DNA of 64,000 nt, from contig NZ_CP063779.1 of NCBI RefSeq assembly GCF_021596945.1, forward strand, positions 1,897,592 through 1,961,591. Direction: 5' to 3'. A program made the position numbers and the translations under genes. Shown here one piece after another: positions 25,114 through 34,636 of the stretch (its first letter is position 1; every line of letters begins with the position of its first letter). The DNA comes from Mongoliitalea daihaiensis (GTDB lineage Bacteria; Bacteroidota; Bacteroidia; Cytophagales; Cyclobacteriaceae). The notes under the pieces are model-generated. The model was not told the origin of the DNA. It was given only the letters and a program-made list of their open reading frames with translations, and did no database searches.

Positions 25114-26340
25114 TTATTCATTCAGTAATTCCCGAATGAAAGTTTCGTGTTCCTCAATCCATCGCTCGTAGTAGGCACCCGTACCAGGGCCATTGAAGCC
25201 TGTGTGAATTTTTCTCACAGCTCCAGTTTTATCTAAGTAGATAAGTGTTGGAAAAGCGATTACTTGATTGAGTGCCGGTAATGCCTTGGAAGCTTCTTCC
25301 TTATTGCTGCTTCCTGCAATCAAAAACGTATAGTTAGCCTGGAGTCGGTCGATGGTTTTTTTGACACGCTCACTTGCATAGGTAAAGTCTGCTTTACTTT
25401 CAAAAGCTAAACCAATAATTTCAATGCCTTTATCTTTGTTACGTTCATACCAAGGAGCCAGAAATCTTGTTTCATCCACGCAGTTTGGGCACCAAGTGCC
25501 AAATAGCTGTATCAACACAAGTTTATCTTTAAATCGAGGATCTTCCGAAGAGACCATGTTTCCGTCTACATCGGGGAATGCAAACTGAATGCGATCAAAA
25601 CCTTCTTTGAGGTAATTCATGCTATAGGCATCCGGTAGTTCAAAGGTTTCGTTTCGCTCACCTATAAATGATTCTTGATATCGCGGACCACTTCTGAAGC
25701 TACCAATCAATTCACCTTCTGTAGAAAGCGTTGCACGAAATAAAAACGCATGACTTCCATCAAATGTGCTCATATACAATTCATCACCACTGACATTTCC
25801 TTCCAGAAAGCGATAATCTCCCAAGGGTGTGAGAAATGTGCCCCGGATTTGATCTCCAGTTTGCTCAAATAGACCAATAGCATCATAGCCATCTCCATCC
25901 GATTTAGTAAAGCGGATCTTCCAACGACCTGAAAAATCTATACGAGGCTGCTCCACGACTGGGAATCTGCTAGTGAACTCTTGTGAACCTTGAAGTGGTA
26001 TAAAATAGTCAGGGACAAAATTTTTCACAAAACCACCACTTAAGGTATTTGATTCATCTAGTTTTAATTTCAATACGCTGTCAAACACGCCCATTTCAAT
26101 AAAAATCGAATCATTTTTGATTACTATTTCTTCGAAATGAAGTATATCACGATCGTTTTTAACAAAAGCTTCCCACTTTTCACCACTTTCTTGAAAGGTC
26201 AAAAGGAAAGGGATGACGTCAGGGGAAATCAACAGTTCCATTCGCCATTCACCGGATAAGTTCAGCGATTTTTTTTCGTTGGATTGACAGCTGAAAAGCC
26301 CAATTATGAGTAGGATGCTTAGAAAGAGTCGATTGTGCAT
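25114..26340 (-). CDS. Thioredoxin-like (TlpA/ResA type) lipoprotein with duplicated N-terminal domain
   Basis: A 408-residue envelope thiol:disulfide oxidoreductase. The lipobox LFSC places the acylated Cys at residue 18. Two tandem beta-rich repeats follow (about residues 28-105 and 136-222), each starting with (L/F)SG.W and ending near L.G.F(V/R). They look like a duplicated lipocalin-like domain. The C-terminal thioredoxin fold holds WCPNC at residues 283-287 and a cis-proline segment VIAFPTLIYLDK. Substrate proteins are unknown. It diverges from mraZ. Confidence 0.88.
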   Translation of the reverse strand: MHNRLFLSILLIIGLFSCQSNEKKSLNLSGEWRMELLISPDVIPFLLTFQESGEKWEAFVKNDRDILHFEEIVIKNDSIFIEMGVFDSVLKLKLDESNTLSGGFVKNFVPDYFIPLQGSQEFTSRFPVVEQPRIDFSGRWKIRFTKSDGDGYDAIGLFEQTGDQIRGTFLTPLGDYRFLEGNVSGDELYMSTFDGSHAFLFRATLSTEGELIGSFRSGPRYQESFIGERNETFELPDAYSMNYLKEGFDRIQFAFPDVDGNMVSSEDPRFKDKLVLIQLFGTWCPNCVDETRFLAPWYERNKDKGIEIIGLAFESKADFTYASERVKKTIDRLQANYTFLIAGSSNKEEASKALPALNQVIAFPTLIYLDKTGAVRKIHTGFNGPGTGAYYERWIEEHETFIRELLNE

Positions 26341-26461
26341 AGTGTGATTAACATTAAACTAAATCAAAATTAAGCGAAAGCTTTCAGAGTTTAATCATTC
26401 AATAGATGATTTATATAGGAGGTTGAGCACTGTATCTCTCTTAAAAGCTAATTTTCTCAAA

Positions 26462-26486
26462 AAAAGTGGGAAACTTTCCCACTTTT
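26462..26486. promoter_or_regulatory. Perfect palindrome with MraZ-box-like GTGGGA half sites
   Basis: Two 12-base arms, AAAAGTGGGAAA and TTTCCCACTTTT, flank a single C. Each arm contains GTGGGA, the core of MraZ boxes, but in inverted orientation and about 220 bases upstream of the direct array. On the minus strand it is followed by seven T residues, so a hairpin terminator is an alternative reading. Confidence 0.5.
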
Positions 26487-26685
26487 CACCCCATCAATAA
26501 AAATGCATTTTTTTTGCTGAGATAAAACGTAAGATTCACTTAAAAAATGCCAGTTTTTTGTTCGAATGGCGAATTTTCTATAAGTTAAATATAGGGATCA
26601 ATTCCTTGATTATCAGTTGACATAATTTGTAATTTTTTCAAAAAAAATTGGGATATCTGAAACTTTTGAATAGTTTTATAAAAAA

Positions 26686-26719
26686 GTGGAGAAAAGTGGG
26701 GTAAAGTGGTGGATTGTGT
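26686..26719 (+). promoter_or_regulatory. MraZ operator: GTGG boxes at exact 10-base period
   Basis: GTGG begins at 26686, 26696 and 26706, followed by a degenerate GTGT at 26716. Each repeat starts 10 bases after the last. MraZ of other bacteria binds direct GTGG(G/A)-type repeats with this period on one helix face and controls its own dcw operon. The array ends 12 bases before the -7 element, so binding would block the promoter. Confidence 0.8.
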
Positions 26720-26731
26720 GAAAGCTTTTCT

Positions 26732-26739
26732 TACTTTTG
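26732..26739 (+). promoter_or_regulatory. -7 element of the mraZ/dcw promoter
   Basis: TACTTTTG is an exact TAnnTTTG match 27 bases before the mraZ ATG. A TTG at 26714-26716 may act as a -33 element, although the 15-base spacer is short. Transcription would begin near 26746. Confidence 0.6.
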
Positions 26740-26766
26740 TGTTTACAGCAAACTCAAGATAAGCCC

Positions 26767-27204
26767 ATGGGAATGTTCAACAGTAGGTATGATGTCAAAG
26801 TCGACGCAAAAGGTCGTCTGGCATTGCCCGCCAAGATAAAGGCGGCAATTCCGGAGTCCAATGGCGCCGAGTTGATCCTACGTTATGGTGACGATGGCTG
26901 TCTTGCGTTGTATACTCAAGTCAAGTTCAAAAAACTTTTACACCAAGTTGAATCCCTGTCTGACAGAGATCCGATTCAAAGAAGGATAAAAAGAAGTTTT
27001 TTCGAAAGTATGACTGAAGTGGAATTGGATAGTGCAGGTCGTCTATTAATTCCAAAGCCATTTTTACAATGGTCAGGGATTGATAAAGACGCGATTGTTT
27101 GCGGTGTCAATGGCCTGATAGAAATCTGGAGTCCAGAAAAATATCAGCAGAACACCTTAGATCCTGCTGAGCTTTCAAAATTGATGGATCAATACCTCTC
27201 ATAA
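26767..27204 (+). CDS. mraZ: Transcriptional regulator MraZ
   Basis: A 145-residue AbrB-like DNA-binding protein that forms a ring and represses the dcw operon. It has the duplicated DxxGR motifs, YDVKVDAKGRLALPAKIK (residues 8-25) and VELDSAGRLLIPKPF in the second half. The ATG at 26767 lies downstream of the predicted promoter and fits the family N-terminus; ATG 26773 is an alternative. It is the first gene of the cluster, 8 bases before rsmH, and probably binds the box array just upstream. Confidence 0.95.
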   Translation: MGMFNSRYDVKVDAKGRLALPAKIKAAIPESNGAELILRYGDDGCLALYTQVKFKKLLHQVESLSDRDPIQRRIKRSFFESMTEVELDSAGRLLIPKPFLQWSGIDKDAIVCGVNGLIEIWSPEKYQQNTLDPAELSKLMDQYLS

Positions 27205-27212
27205 AATAAGTA

Positions 27213-28118
27213 ATGACAATCAGAGATTACCATATTCCAGTAATGCTGAATCCCTGCATTGAAGGCTTGGCTATAGACCCTAATGGGATCTATGTAGACT
27301 TGACCTTTGGCGGGGGGGGACATTCCAAGGCTATTTTAGAGCGCTTGGATAAGGGGCATTTGTATGGGTTTGATCAGGACTCTGATGCAGAGGCCAATAT
27401 CCCAGAAGATGATCGATTTACCTTTGTACAGGCCAATTTTAGGGATTTTAAAAAATATCTCAAACTCTATGGTGTCAAGCAGGTGGATGGGATCTTGGCT
27501 GATTTGGGGATTAGTTCCCATCAGATTGATGAGCCTACTCGCGGTTTTTCTACCCGCTTTGATGGAGGATTGGATATGCGGATGAGCAGTGCAATTGATC
27601 TGACTGCTGCCAAGCTACTCAATACCTATGAAGAGCGCCAGCTGCATAAGATTTTGGGAATCTATGGAGAGGTCAAAAATGCAAAAACATTGGCTCAAGC
27701 CATTACCTCGCGTAGAGCGATGAAGGGTTTCGATACTACGGCAGATTTTAAAGAGTTCTTACAAAAATTTGCTCCTCGAGGAAAAGAGTTCAAATACTTT
27801 GCTCAAGTATTTCAAGCCCTTCGAATTGAAGTGAATGATGAGATGGGAGCTTTAGAAGAAATGCTTCTTCAGACGGTAGACGTTTTGAAACCAGAGGGTA
27901 GATTGGTCATCATGAGTTACCACTCTTTAGAAGATCGTCTGGTAAAGAATTTTATCAATAAAGGGAAGTTTCAGGGAGAGGTAGAAAAGGATTTCTACGG
28001 GAATCAAATCAGGCCTTTGGAGCCAGTAGTCAGAAAAGCCATTATAGCTGATGCCGAAGAAATAGCCAGAAATAATCGTGCAAGAAGTGCCAAACTAAGA
28101 ATAGCAAAAAAGATCTAG
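27213..28118 (+). CDS. rsmH: 16S rRNA (cytosine-1402-N4)-methyltransferase RsmH
   Basis: An SAM-dependent methyltransferase (MraW) modifying C1402 in the ribosomal P site. The SAM motif VDLTFGGGGHSKAIL is near residue 30, and DGILADLGISSHQID and the C-terminal SYHSLEDRLVKNF signatures are present. At 301 residues it has usual length. It sits in the conserved second position of the dcw cluster. Confidence 0.96.
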   Translation: MTIRDYHIPVMLNPCIEGLAIDPNGIYVDLTFGGGGHSKAILERLDKGHLYGFDQDSDAEANIPEDDRFTFVQANFRDFKKYLKLYGVKQVDGILADLGISSHQIDEPTRGFSTRFDGGLDMRMSSAIDLTAAKLLNTYEERQLHKILGIYGEVKNAKTLAQAITSRRAMKGFDTTADFKEFLQKFAPRGKEFKYFAQVFQALRIEVNDEMGALEEMLLQTVDVLKPEGRLVIMSYHSLEDRLVKNFINKGKFQGEVEKDFYGNQIRPLEPVVRKAIIADAEEIARNNRARSAKLRIAKKI

Positions 28119-28119
28119 G

Positions 28120-28500
28120 ATGACTGAGAATACATTCAGAAAAAGAATCAAAGCCAATGGGAAGTCAAGTGCTTCGCAGGGAAGTCTTTTTTCCAAATTA
28201 GATGAGAAGCTGAATGTAACTGCGGTTTTTGGGGTGGGGATCCCTGTAAAATTTGTTCCGCCAATCATGTACGCAGCTTTTATTGCGATGATTTATATCT
28301 GGAGTAACCATAGATCTGAACGCATGATTCGGCAGATTGATTTGATGCAACGGGAAGTGGAAGACCTAAGAGCGGATGTCACAACCTTAGAAGCAGAGTT
28401 TATGTACAGCAGTAAGCAGTCAGAGGTAGCTAAGAAAATTGAATTGTTAGGAATTGAAGAAATAAAAGAACCACCATTTAAAATCGTCTCTAAAAAGTGA
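28120..28500 (+). CDS. ftsL: FtsL-like cell division protein
   Basis: A 126-residue bitopic protein with a cytoplasmic N-terminus, one transmembrane helix (about residues 44-62) and a periplasmic coiled-coil (about residues 65-98), the FtsL pattern. Sequence identity to FtsL is low in this phylum; the call rests on topology and the position between rsmH and ftsI. It starts 1 base after the rsmH stop, and its stop overlaps the ftsI GTG by 4 bases. Confidence 0.8.
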   Translation: MTENTFRKRIKANGKSSASQGSLFSKLDEKLNVTAVFGVGIPVKFVPPIMYAAFIAMIYIWSNHRSERMIRQIDLMQREVEDLRADVTTLEAEFMYSSKQSEVAKKIELLGIEEIKEPPFKIVSKK

Positions 28501-30599
28501 ATATCAAAAGTTCCATAGTATTACGAGTAAGGATAGCCTTCATTTTGGTGGCCTTATTTGCTATGGCCATTTTTTATAGAATGATTGTTTTACAAGTTGT
28601 TGAAAGGGATGTTTGGGAGGCCAAAGCTGAAACGCTTCATTATCAAATGAGGCCTGTGTCCGCTACCCGAGGTAACATCTATGCGGCTGACGGTAGTTTG
28701 TTGGCTACAAGTCTACCTTTTTACAAAGTAGCTTTGGATCCAACGGTGGTATCGGAGGATGTGTTTATAGAAGGAATTGATTCCTTGGCATATCATTTAT
28801 CTACTTTTTATAAAGATCAATCAGCAGCGGCTTACAAGCGCATGATTATGGATGCACGCTCATCCAAGAAACGCTACATTGTGCTCAACCGTACGCAGAT
28901 TGGCTACCAAGAAAAACAAGATATGAGTACCTGGCCAATCTTCAAAAGAGGCAGGTCCAGTGGAGGTGTGATTTTTGAAAAAGTAGAAAAGCGTTACCGT
29001 CCATTCAAAGATTTGGCAGGTAGAACAGTAGGCTTTTTGAATGAGGATGATTACGGTGCTGGCATTGAATACAGCTTTAACAATTATCTATCTGGTAAAA
29101 ATGGGGAAGCATTGTTCCAGCGGATAGCCGGCGGAGTATGGAAGCCGGTATTTGACGCAGCAGATATCAAGCCTGCAGATGGTTTTGATATCCTTACGAC
29201 CCTTGATATCAATATTCAAGATGTTGCCGAATCTGCCCTTTTACGACAATTGAAAGCCAAAGATGCCGTATTTGGGGCAGTGATCGTCATGGAAGTAGCG
29301 ACAGGTCATATTAAAGCGATTGCCAATTTACAGAAAAATAAAAATGGCAAAGGTTACGGAGAGAATTATAACTATGCCATAGGAGATCAGGGGCTTACAG
29401 AGCCTGGGTCTACCTTCAAACTGCTTTCCATGCTAGCTTTATTGGAAGAGGGGAAAGTAAGTCTTACAGATAAAGTGGATACAGGAGAAGGTGTTTTTCC
29501 ATTTTATGATCGTAAAATGACAGATGCCAAAAATGGCGGCTTTGGAGTGTTGACTGTTAAAGAGGTCTTTGAGAATTCTTCCAATATTGGTATTTCCAAA
29601 CTAGTCGAACAGAATTTTGGTCATAATCCATCCAAGTTTGTCAGTTACATAGAGAAAGTTGGGCTGGATAAGCCGATTGGATTTCAGTTAAAGGGAGAGG
29701 GTGAGCCCTATTTCAAAAAGCCGGGTAGCAAACTTTGGTACGGAACCACCTTACCGTGGATGTCCATTGGTTACGAAGGAAAGTTAACACCATTACATAC
29801 CTTGATGCTCTACAATGCAGTAGCTAATAATGGTACGATGGTCAAGCCAATAATAGTCCAAGCTACCTCCAAAGGTGGAAAAGTGGATGCTCGATTTGAG
29901 ACGGAAATTCTTCGAAAAAAGATTGCTTCCGATAAGACTATCAAACAACTGCAGGAACTCTTAGAAGGAGTCGTGAGTAATGGAACTGCTAAAAATATTT
30001 TTAGTAAAGACTATAAAATTGCAGGCAAGACCGGTACTGCTCAAAAGTTGATTGAAGGTCGATACACCAAAAAATATTACACATCATTCGCTGGATATTT
30101 CCCAGCGGACAAACCTAAGTATTCAGCGATAGTGATTATTGACAGTCCAGTTGGGTTTAATGCCTTTGGAGGGGATATTGCTGCTCCTGTATTCAAAGAA
30201 ATTGCTGATATGATTTTTGCTCAAGACATTGAGCTTAATCAGAAGACACCGGATAAAGCGTTTAGAGCCGCGGTTAGCTTTCCTTCCGTCAAAACAGGTA
30301 AGGTGGATGAGCTGCAGATGATCTGCAACAAGTTTGGTATTTCCAATCACTTTCAGGGGAATGCAGAAGCTTGGGTAAAGCCAATTAACCAATTGAAGTC
30401 GATTCAGTGGCAAGCGAGAGCAAATGTAGAAAAAGTGGTACCGGACGTGAGCGGGATGACACTCAGAGATGCTCTTTATGTATTAGAAAATAAAGGGTTA
30501 CGGGTAGTCTATCAAGGGAAAGGGAAAGTGAAAGATCAATCTATTCCAGCGGGAGCACCTGTGCAGCAAAATAACATCATCAATTTGGTTTTAGGATAA
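28497..30599 (+). CDS. ftsI: Penicillin-binding protein 3-type transpeptidase FtsI with C-terminal PASTA domain
   Basis: A septal peptidoglycan transpeptidase of 700 residues. A single N-terminal membrane helix (about residues 10-30) precedes the dimerisation domain and then the catalytic domain with SxxK (Ser305-Lys308 in GSTFK), SxN (Ser361-Ser362-Asn363) and KTG (Lys511-Thr512-Gly513). The last 60 residues (VPDVSGMTLRDALYVLENKG) form one PASTA domain. The start is GTG at 28497 within the overlapping ftsL stop (GTGA), a typical coupled arrangement. Confidence 0.95.
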   Translation: MNIKSSIVLRVRIAFILVALFAMAIFYRMIVLQVVERDVWEAKAETLHYQMRPVSATRGNIYAADGSLLATSLPFYKVALDPTVVSEDVFIEGIDSLAYHLSTFYKDQSAAAYKRMIMDARSSKKRYIVLNRTQIGYQEKQDMSTWPIFKRGRSSGGVIFEKVEKRYRPFKDLAGRTVGFLNEDDYGAGIEYSFNNYLSGKNGEALFQRIAGGVWKPVFDAADIKPADGFDILTTLDINIQDVAESALLRQLKAKDAVFGAVIVMEVATGHIKAIANLQKNKNGKGYGENYNYAIGDQGLTEPGSTFKLLSMLALLEEGKVSLTDKVDTGEGVFPFYDRKMTDAKNGGFGVLTVKEVFENSSNIGISKLVEQNFGHNPSKFVSYIEKVGLDKPIGFQLKGEGEPYFKKPGSKLWYGTTLPWMSIGYEGKLTPLHTLMLYNAVANNGTMVKPIIVQATSKGGKVDARFETEILRKKIASDKTIKQLQELLEGVVSNGTAKNIFSKDYKIAGKTGTAQKLIEGRYTKKYYTSFAGYFPADKPKYSAIVIIDSPVGFNAFGGDIAAPVFKEIADMIFAQDIELNQKTPDKAFRAAVSFPSVKTGKVDELQMICNKFGISNHFQGNAEAWVKPINQLKSIQWQARANVEKVVPDVSGMTLRDALYVLENKGLRVVYQGKGKVKDQSIPAGAPVQQNNIINLVLG

Positions 30600-32063
30600 A
30601 TGAGAGTGCTAAAAGACATATTGTATAAGGTTTCCTTAAAATCGACGGTCGGTGATATGGAGCTGGCTATTGGAGAGATACACTTTGATAGCCGAAAGGT
30701 AAGTAAAGGGGATTTATTTGTGGCCATTCCTGGTACTCAGGTAGATGGTCATAATTTTATCTCGCAAGCGATTGCTCAAGGTGCAGTGTGCATCGTATGT
30801 GAACATTTACCATCTGAGCAATTGGATCATATTGCTTATATACAAGTAGTCAATGCATCCAAGGCCATGGGTATTATGGCTGCAAATTACTATGAAAATC
30901 CATCTGAAAAGTTGAAGCTTGTGGCGGTAACTGGTACCAATGGTAAGACAAGTACCGTCACGCTTCTATATCAGTTGTTTATAGAGATGGGGTACCAAAC
31001 GGGCTTGATCTCCACCGTGGAGAATCGGGTCCATGAACATGTGGTTCCTTCCTCACACACAACCCCTGACTCCTTGCAACTTCAAGCCTTGTTGAAGCAA
31101 ATGGTTGATGCAGGTTGTACGCATTGTTTTATGGAGGCAAGTTCTCATGCGATTGCTCAAGATCGAATTGCAGGCTTACACCTTGCAGGAGCGGTATTCA
31201 CCAATATCACACACGATCATTTGGACTATCACGGAACATTTGATGAGTATATCAAAGCCAAGAAAAAGCTTTTTGACGACCTGCCCAAAGACGCATTTGC
31301 TTTGGTCAATGCTGATGATAAGCGTGGTATGGTCATGTTGCAAAACTGCCGGTCTACCCATCAGACATTTGCGCTGCGATACCCAGCCGATTTCAAGGCC
31401 AAAGTACTTTCCAATACATTGGAAGGACTGGAACTTGATATCAACAACAAGCAGATTTGGTTCCGCATGATCGGGGAGTTCAATGCCTATAACCTATTAG
31501 GGGTGTATGGTACAGCTGTTTTGTTAGGAGAAGATGAGGAAGAGGTCTTGATGCAGCTTTCCAAAGTAAAAGGTGCACAAGGACGCTTTGATCAAATCCA
31601 CGTAGGCGGAGTAACGGCCATTGTAGATTATGCCCATACTCCTGATGCTTTGGAAAATGTTTTGAAAACCATTGCGGGTGTTCGTACTGGTGGGGAGCAG
31701 GTCATTACGATTGTGGGCTGTGGAGGAAATCGGGACCGCACTAAGAGGCCCTTGATGGCAAAAATTGCAACAAAATTCAGTGATAAAGTGATTTTGACTT
31801 CTGATAATCCACGAAATGAGGATCCAGTTGAAATCATTAAAGAAATGGAGGCGGGTGTAAATCCGGTGGATTTTAAAAAAACCATGACCATTGTAGATAG
31901 AAGAGAAGCCATTAAAACAGCTGGTATTCTAGCCAATGCAGGGGACATTATCCTGATTGCAGGAAAAGGGCATGAAACTTATCAGGAGATCAAAGGGGTA
32001 AAACACCCTTTTGATGATCGCGCTGTTGCGCTTGAATTACTGGAACTATTGAAAAAAAATTGA
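30600..32063 (+). CDS. murE: UDP-MurNAc-tripeptide synthetase MurE (meso-DAP type)
   Basis: Adds the third amino acid to UDP-MurNAc-L-Ala-D-Glu using ATP. The ATP loop [12 protein letters not shown] is near residue 115, and the carbamylated-Lys/Mg region and the C-terminal domain are in order. The recognition motif DNPR in [14 protein letters not shown] predicts meso-diaminopimelate as substrate (lysine-adding enzymes have a different motif). At 487 residues it has usual length. The ATG follows the ftsI stop directly. Confidence 0.96.
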   Translation: MRVLKDILYKVSLKSTVGDMELAIGEIHFDSRKVSKGDLFVAIPGTQVDGHNFISQAIAQGAVCIVCEHLPSEQLDHIAYIQVVNASKAMGIMAANYYENPSEKLKLVAVTGTNGKTSTVTLLYQLFIEMGYQTGLISTVENRVHEHVVPSSHTTPDSLQLQALLKQMVDAGCTHCFMEASSHAIAQDRIAGLHLAGAVFTNITHDHLDYHGTFDEYIKAKKKLFDDLPKDAFALVNADDKRGMVMLQNCRSTHQTFALRYPADFKAKVLSNTLEGLELDINNKQIWFRMIGEFNAYNLLGVYGTAVLLGEDEEEVLMQLSKVKGAQGRFDQIHVGGVTAIVDYAHTPDALENVLKTIAGVRTGGEQVITIVGCGGNRDRTKRPLMAKIATKFSDKVILTSDNPRNEDPVEIIKEMEAGVNPVDFKKTMTIVDRREAIKTAGILANAGDIILIAGKGHETYQEIKGVKHPFDDRAVALELLELLKKN

Positions 32064-32064
32064 C

Positions 32065-33276
32065 ATGTTATATCCAATTTTTGAATACTTAGACCGAGTG
32101 CTTGATATCCCAGGAACGGGAGTGTTTCGCTTTATCTCTTTCAGAGCAGGTATGGCGGCACTTTTGTCTCTCATTATTACCATCTCTTTCGGTAAAAACA
32201 TCATCGATTGGATCAGAAGCAAGCAAATCGGTGAGACGGTTCGTGATCTTGGTTTGGAGGGACAGGCAGAGAAAAAAGGAACGCCTACCATGGGAGGACT
32301 TATGATCATTGCAGGTATCATCATCCCTACCTTGTTGTTTGCAAATATCAACAATATCTATATCATCCTTTTATTGGTGACAACCGTGTGGTTGGGTGTA
32401 ATTGGGTTTTTGGATGATTACATCAAAGTCTTTAAAAAAAATAAGGAAGGCTTAAGAGGCAGATTCAAAATCACTGGTCAGATCATTATTGGGATTATTG
32501 TAGGTGCCACCCTGTATTTTCATGAAGGTGTTGTTGTACGTGAATTTACCAATCCAGTATCAATAGAGGAGGGCGTTGTAGAAACCCCTGCCTATAGAGA
32601 TGTGAAAATTGCAAAAACAACGATCCCATTTTTAAAAAACAATGAACTCAATTACGAAAATTTCCTAGGATTTCTTGGGGATAGCGTTACACCTATTTTA
32701 TACATTTTATTGGTGATTTTTATCATCACAGCAGTATCTAATGGAGCCAATATCACCGATGGAATTGATGGTTTGGCAGCAGGAACCTCTGCAATTATAG
32801 GGCTTACCATTGCCATATTCGCCTATATTTCAGGTAATGCCATTTTTTCACAGTACCTCAACATTTTCTTTATTCCAAACTCAGGGGAGTTGGTGATTTT
32901 CTGTGCGGCATTCGTAGGAGCCTGTGTTGGGTTTCTTTGGTACAATGCATATCCTGCGCAGGTATTTATGGGGGATACGGGAAGTTTGATGTTGGGAGGA
33001 GTGATTGCTGTATTGTCATTGACCTTGAGAAAGGAGTTGCTGATTCCTGTGTTGTGTGGGATTTTCGTCATCGAAAATGCCTCAGTAATCATTCAAGTTT
33101 CTTATTTCAAATACACCAAAAAGAAATATGGTGAGGGCAGGAGAGTCTTTTTGATGTCTCCGCTTCATCACCATTATCAAAAGAAGAATATTCATGAAGC
33201 TAAGATAGTGACCAGGTTTTGGATCATTGGAATCCTATTGGCCATCATTACCTTGGCAACGTTGAAATTGAGATAA
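32065..33276 (+). CDS. mraY: Phospho-N-acetylmuramoyl-pentapeptide-transferase MraY
   Basis: Makes lipid I by moving phospho-MurNAc-pentapeptide onto undecaprenyl phosphate in the inner membrane. It has about ten helices, with the motifs [16 protein letters not shown] (Asp pair), [16 protein letters not shown] and [13 protein letters not shown], and the histidine-rich PLHHHYQ loop. At 403 residues it is longer than E. coli MraY (360), with an extra loop at about residues 155-200, as is common in Bacteroidota. Confidence 0.96.
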   Translation: MLYPIFEYLDRVLDIPGTGVFRFISFRAGMAALLSLIITISFGKNIIDWIRSKQIGETVRDLGLEGQAEKKGTPTMGGLMIIAGIIIPTLLFANINNIYIILLLVTTVWLGVIGFLDDYIKVFKKNKEGLRGRFKITGQIIIGIIVGATLYFHEGVVVREFTNPVSIEEGVVETPAYRDVKIAKTTIPFLKNNELNYENFLGFLGDSVTPILYILLVIFIITAVSNGANITDGIDGLAAGTSAIIGLTIAIFAYISGNAIFSQYLNIFFIPNSGELVIFCAAFVGACVGFLWYNAYPAQVFMGDTGSLMLGGVIAVLSLTLRKELLIPVLCGIFVIENASVIIQVSYFKYTKKKYGEGRRVFLMSPLHHHYQKKNIHEAKIVTRFWIIGILLAIITLATLKLR

Positions 33277-33277
33277 T

Positions 33278-34636
33278 ATGAGTCAAAAGATAGTCATATT
33301 GGGTGCAGGCGAAAGCGGATTGGGAGCAGCAATGCTTGCCAAGCAGCAAGGCTATGCCGTATGGGTATCCGAAGCTGGGGCAATCAGCGAAGATCGAAAA
33401 TTACGTTTACAGCAGTTTTCTATTGATTTTGAGGAAGGTGGACACACGGAAGAGCGTGTTTTAGCAGCAGACCTAGTCATCAAAAGTCCAGGGATTTCAC
33501 CCCAAGTTCCAATCGTTCGGGCGCTTCTGAAAAATGATGTTCCAGTAATTGATGAATTGGAGTTTGCTTGGAAGTTTACGACGGGTAAAGTAATTGCAAT
33601 CACGGGTACAAATGGGAAAACCACGACTACCTTGTTGAGCTACCATTTATTGAAAGAAGCTGGTTTGAATGTGGGTTTGGCGGGAAATGTAGGACAAAGT
33701 TGGGCAGCTCAATTGGCCACTGAAGGTGATAAAGATTGGTGGGTATTGGAAACCAGTAGTTTTCAAATTGATGGATTTGTTGACTTAAAACCTACCGTAG
33801 CAGTATTGACCAATATTACTCCAGATCATTTGGATAGGTATGAATACGATTTGAATAAATATATCCAATCAAAAATGTCCTTATTCAAACCTATGGGTAA
33901 GGGCGATACAGCGATTTGCCATGACGGGGATCCACTGACTGAGCGAGGTGCAGACATGACTCCAATGGAAGTAAATTTCCAAAAAGTTTCATTGGAATCG
34001 AAAGCAGACCATTCTGCTTATGTGGATGCAGGTTTCATTTGTGTTCCTACTTCATCCAATACTTGGAAATTTCCGGTAGCATCCCTGCCGATCAAAGGAA
34101 ATCATAATGTACTGAATGCCATGATGGCCGTGTTAGTGGCTAAAGCAGCAGGCTTGACAGAAGATGACATTCGAGTCCATTTATCCACCTTTAAAAATGC
34201 CTCTCATCGTATGGAACCTATTGCGAGCATTGAGGGCGTAAGCTTTATCAATGATAGCAAAGGGACAAATGTAGATGCTACGGCGTATGCGTTGGACAGT
34301 TTCCAGCAGCCCTTGATATGGATTGCAGGAGGAGTAGATAAAGGGAATGATTATTCGGTACTCTACCCATTAATAAAAGGAAAAGTAAAAGCACTTATTT
34401 GCCTAGGTAGGGATAATTCAAAATTAGTCAAAGCATTTGAAGCATATATTCCTGTGATTCAAGAGACCAAGGAAATGTCAGCGGCAGTGCAACAAGCAAT
34501 GGAACAAGCATCTGAAGGTGATGTGGTTTTGCTTTCGCCAGCATGTGCCAGTTTTGATCTTTTCAAAAATTACGAAGATAGAGGAGAGCAGTTTAGAGCC
34601 TCAGTTAGAGCATTAGAAAGGGGGATGATCGTATGA
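33278..34636 (+). CDS. murD: UDP-MurNAc-L-alanine:D-glutamate ligase MurD
   Basis: Adds D-glutamate to UDP-MurNAc-L-Ala. The N-terminal Rossmann-like domain begins VILGAGESGLGAA, the ATP loop is ITGTNGKTTTTLLSY near residue 110, and NITPDHLDRY and the SKGTN(V)DAT segment of the C-terminal domain are present. At 452 residues it is normal. Its stop overlaps the ftsW start by 4 bases. Confidence 0.96.
   Translation: MSQKIVILGAGESGLGAAMLAKQQGYAVWVSEAGAISEDRKLRLQQFSIDFEEGGHTEERVLAADLVIKSPGISPQVPIVRALLKNDVPVIDELEFAWKFTTGKVIAITGTNGKTTTTLLSYHLLKEAGLNVGLAGNVGQSWAAQLATEGDKDWWVLETSSFQIDGFVDLKPTVAVLTNITPDHLDRYEYDLNKYIQSKMSLFKPMGKGDTAICHDGDPLTERGADMTPMEVNFQKVSLESKADHSAYVDAGFICVPTSSNTWKFPVASLPIKGNHNVLNAMMAVLVAKAAGLTEDDIRVHLSTFKNASHRMEPIASIEGVSFINDSKGTNVDATAYALDSFQQPLIWIAGGVDKGNDYSVLYPLIKGKVKALICLGRDNSKLVKAFEAYIPVIQETKEMSAAVQQAMEQASEGDVVLLSPACASFDLFKNYEDRGEQFRASVRALERGMIV

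Larger units (their letters stand above)
26341..26766. other. Long regulatory spacer between the TlpA-like gene and mraZ
   Basis: An AT-rich 426-base spacer without a gene. It contains the 25-base palindrome at 26462-26486, the MraZ box array at 26686-26719 and the mraZ -7 element at 26732-26739. The remainder shows no clear feature. Confidence 0.7.
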
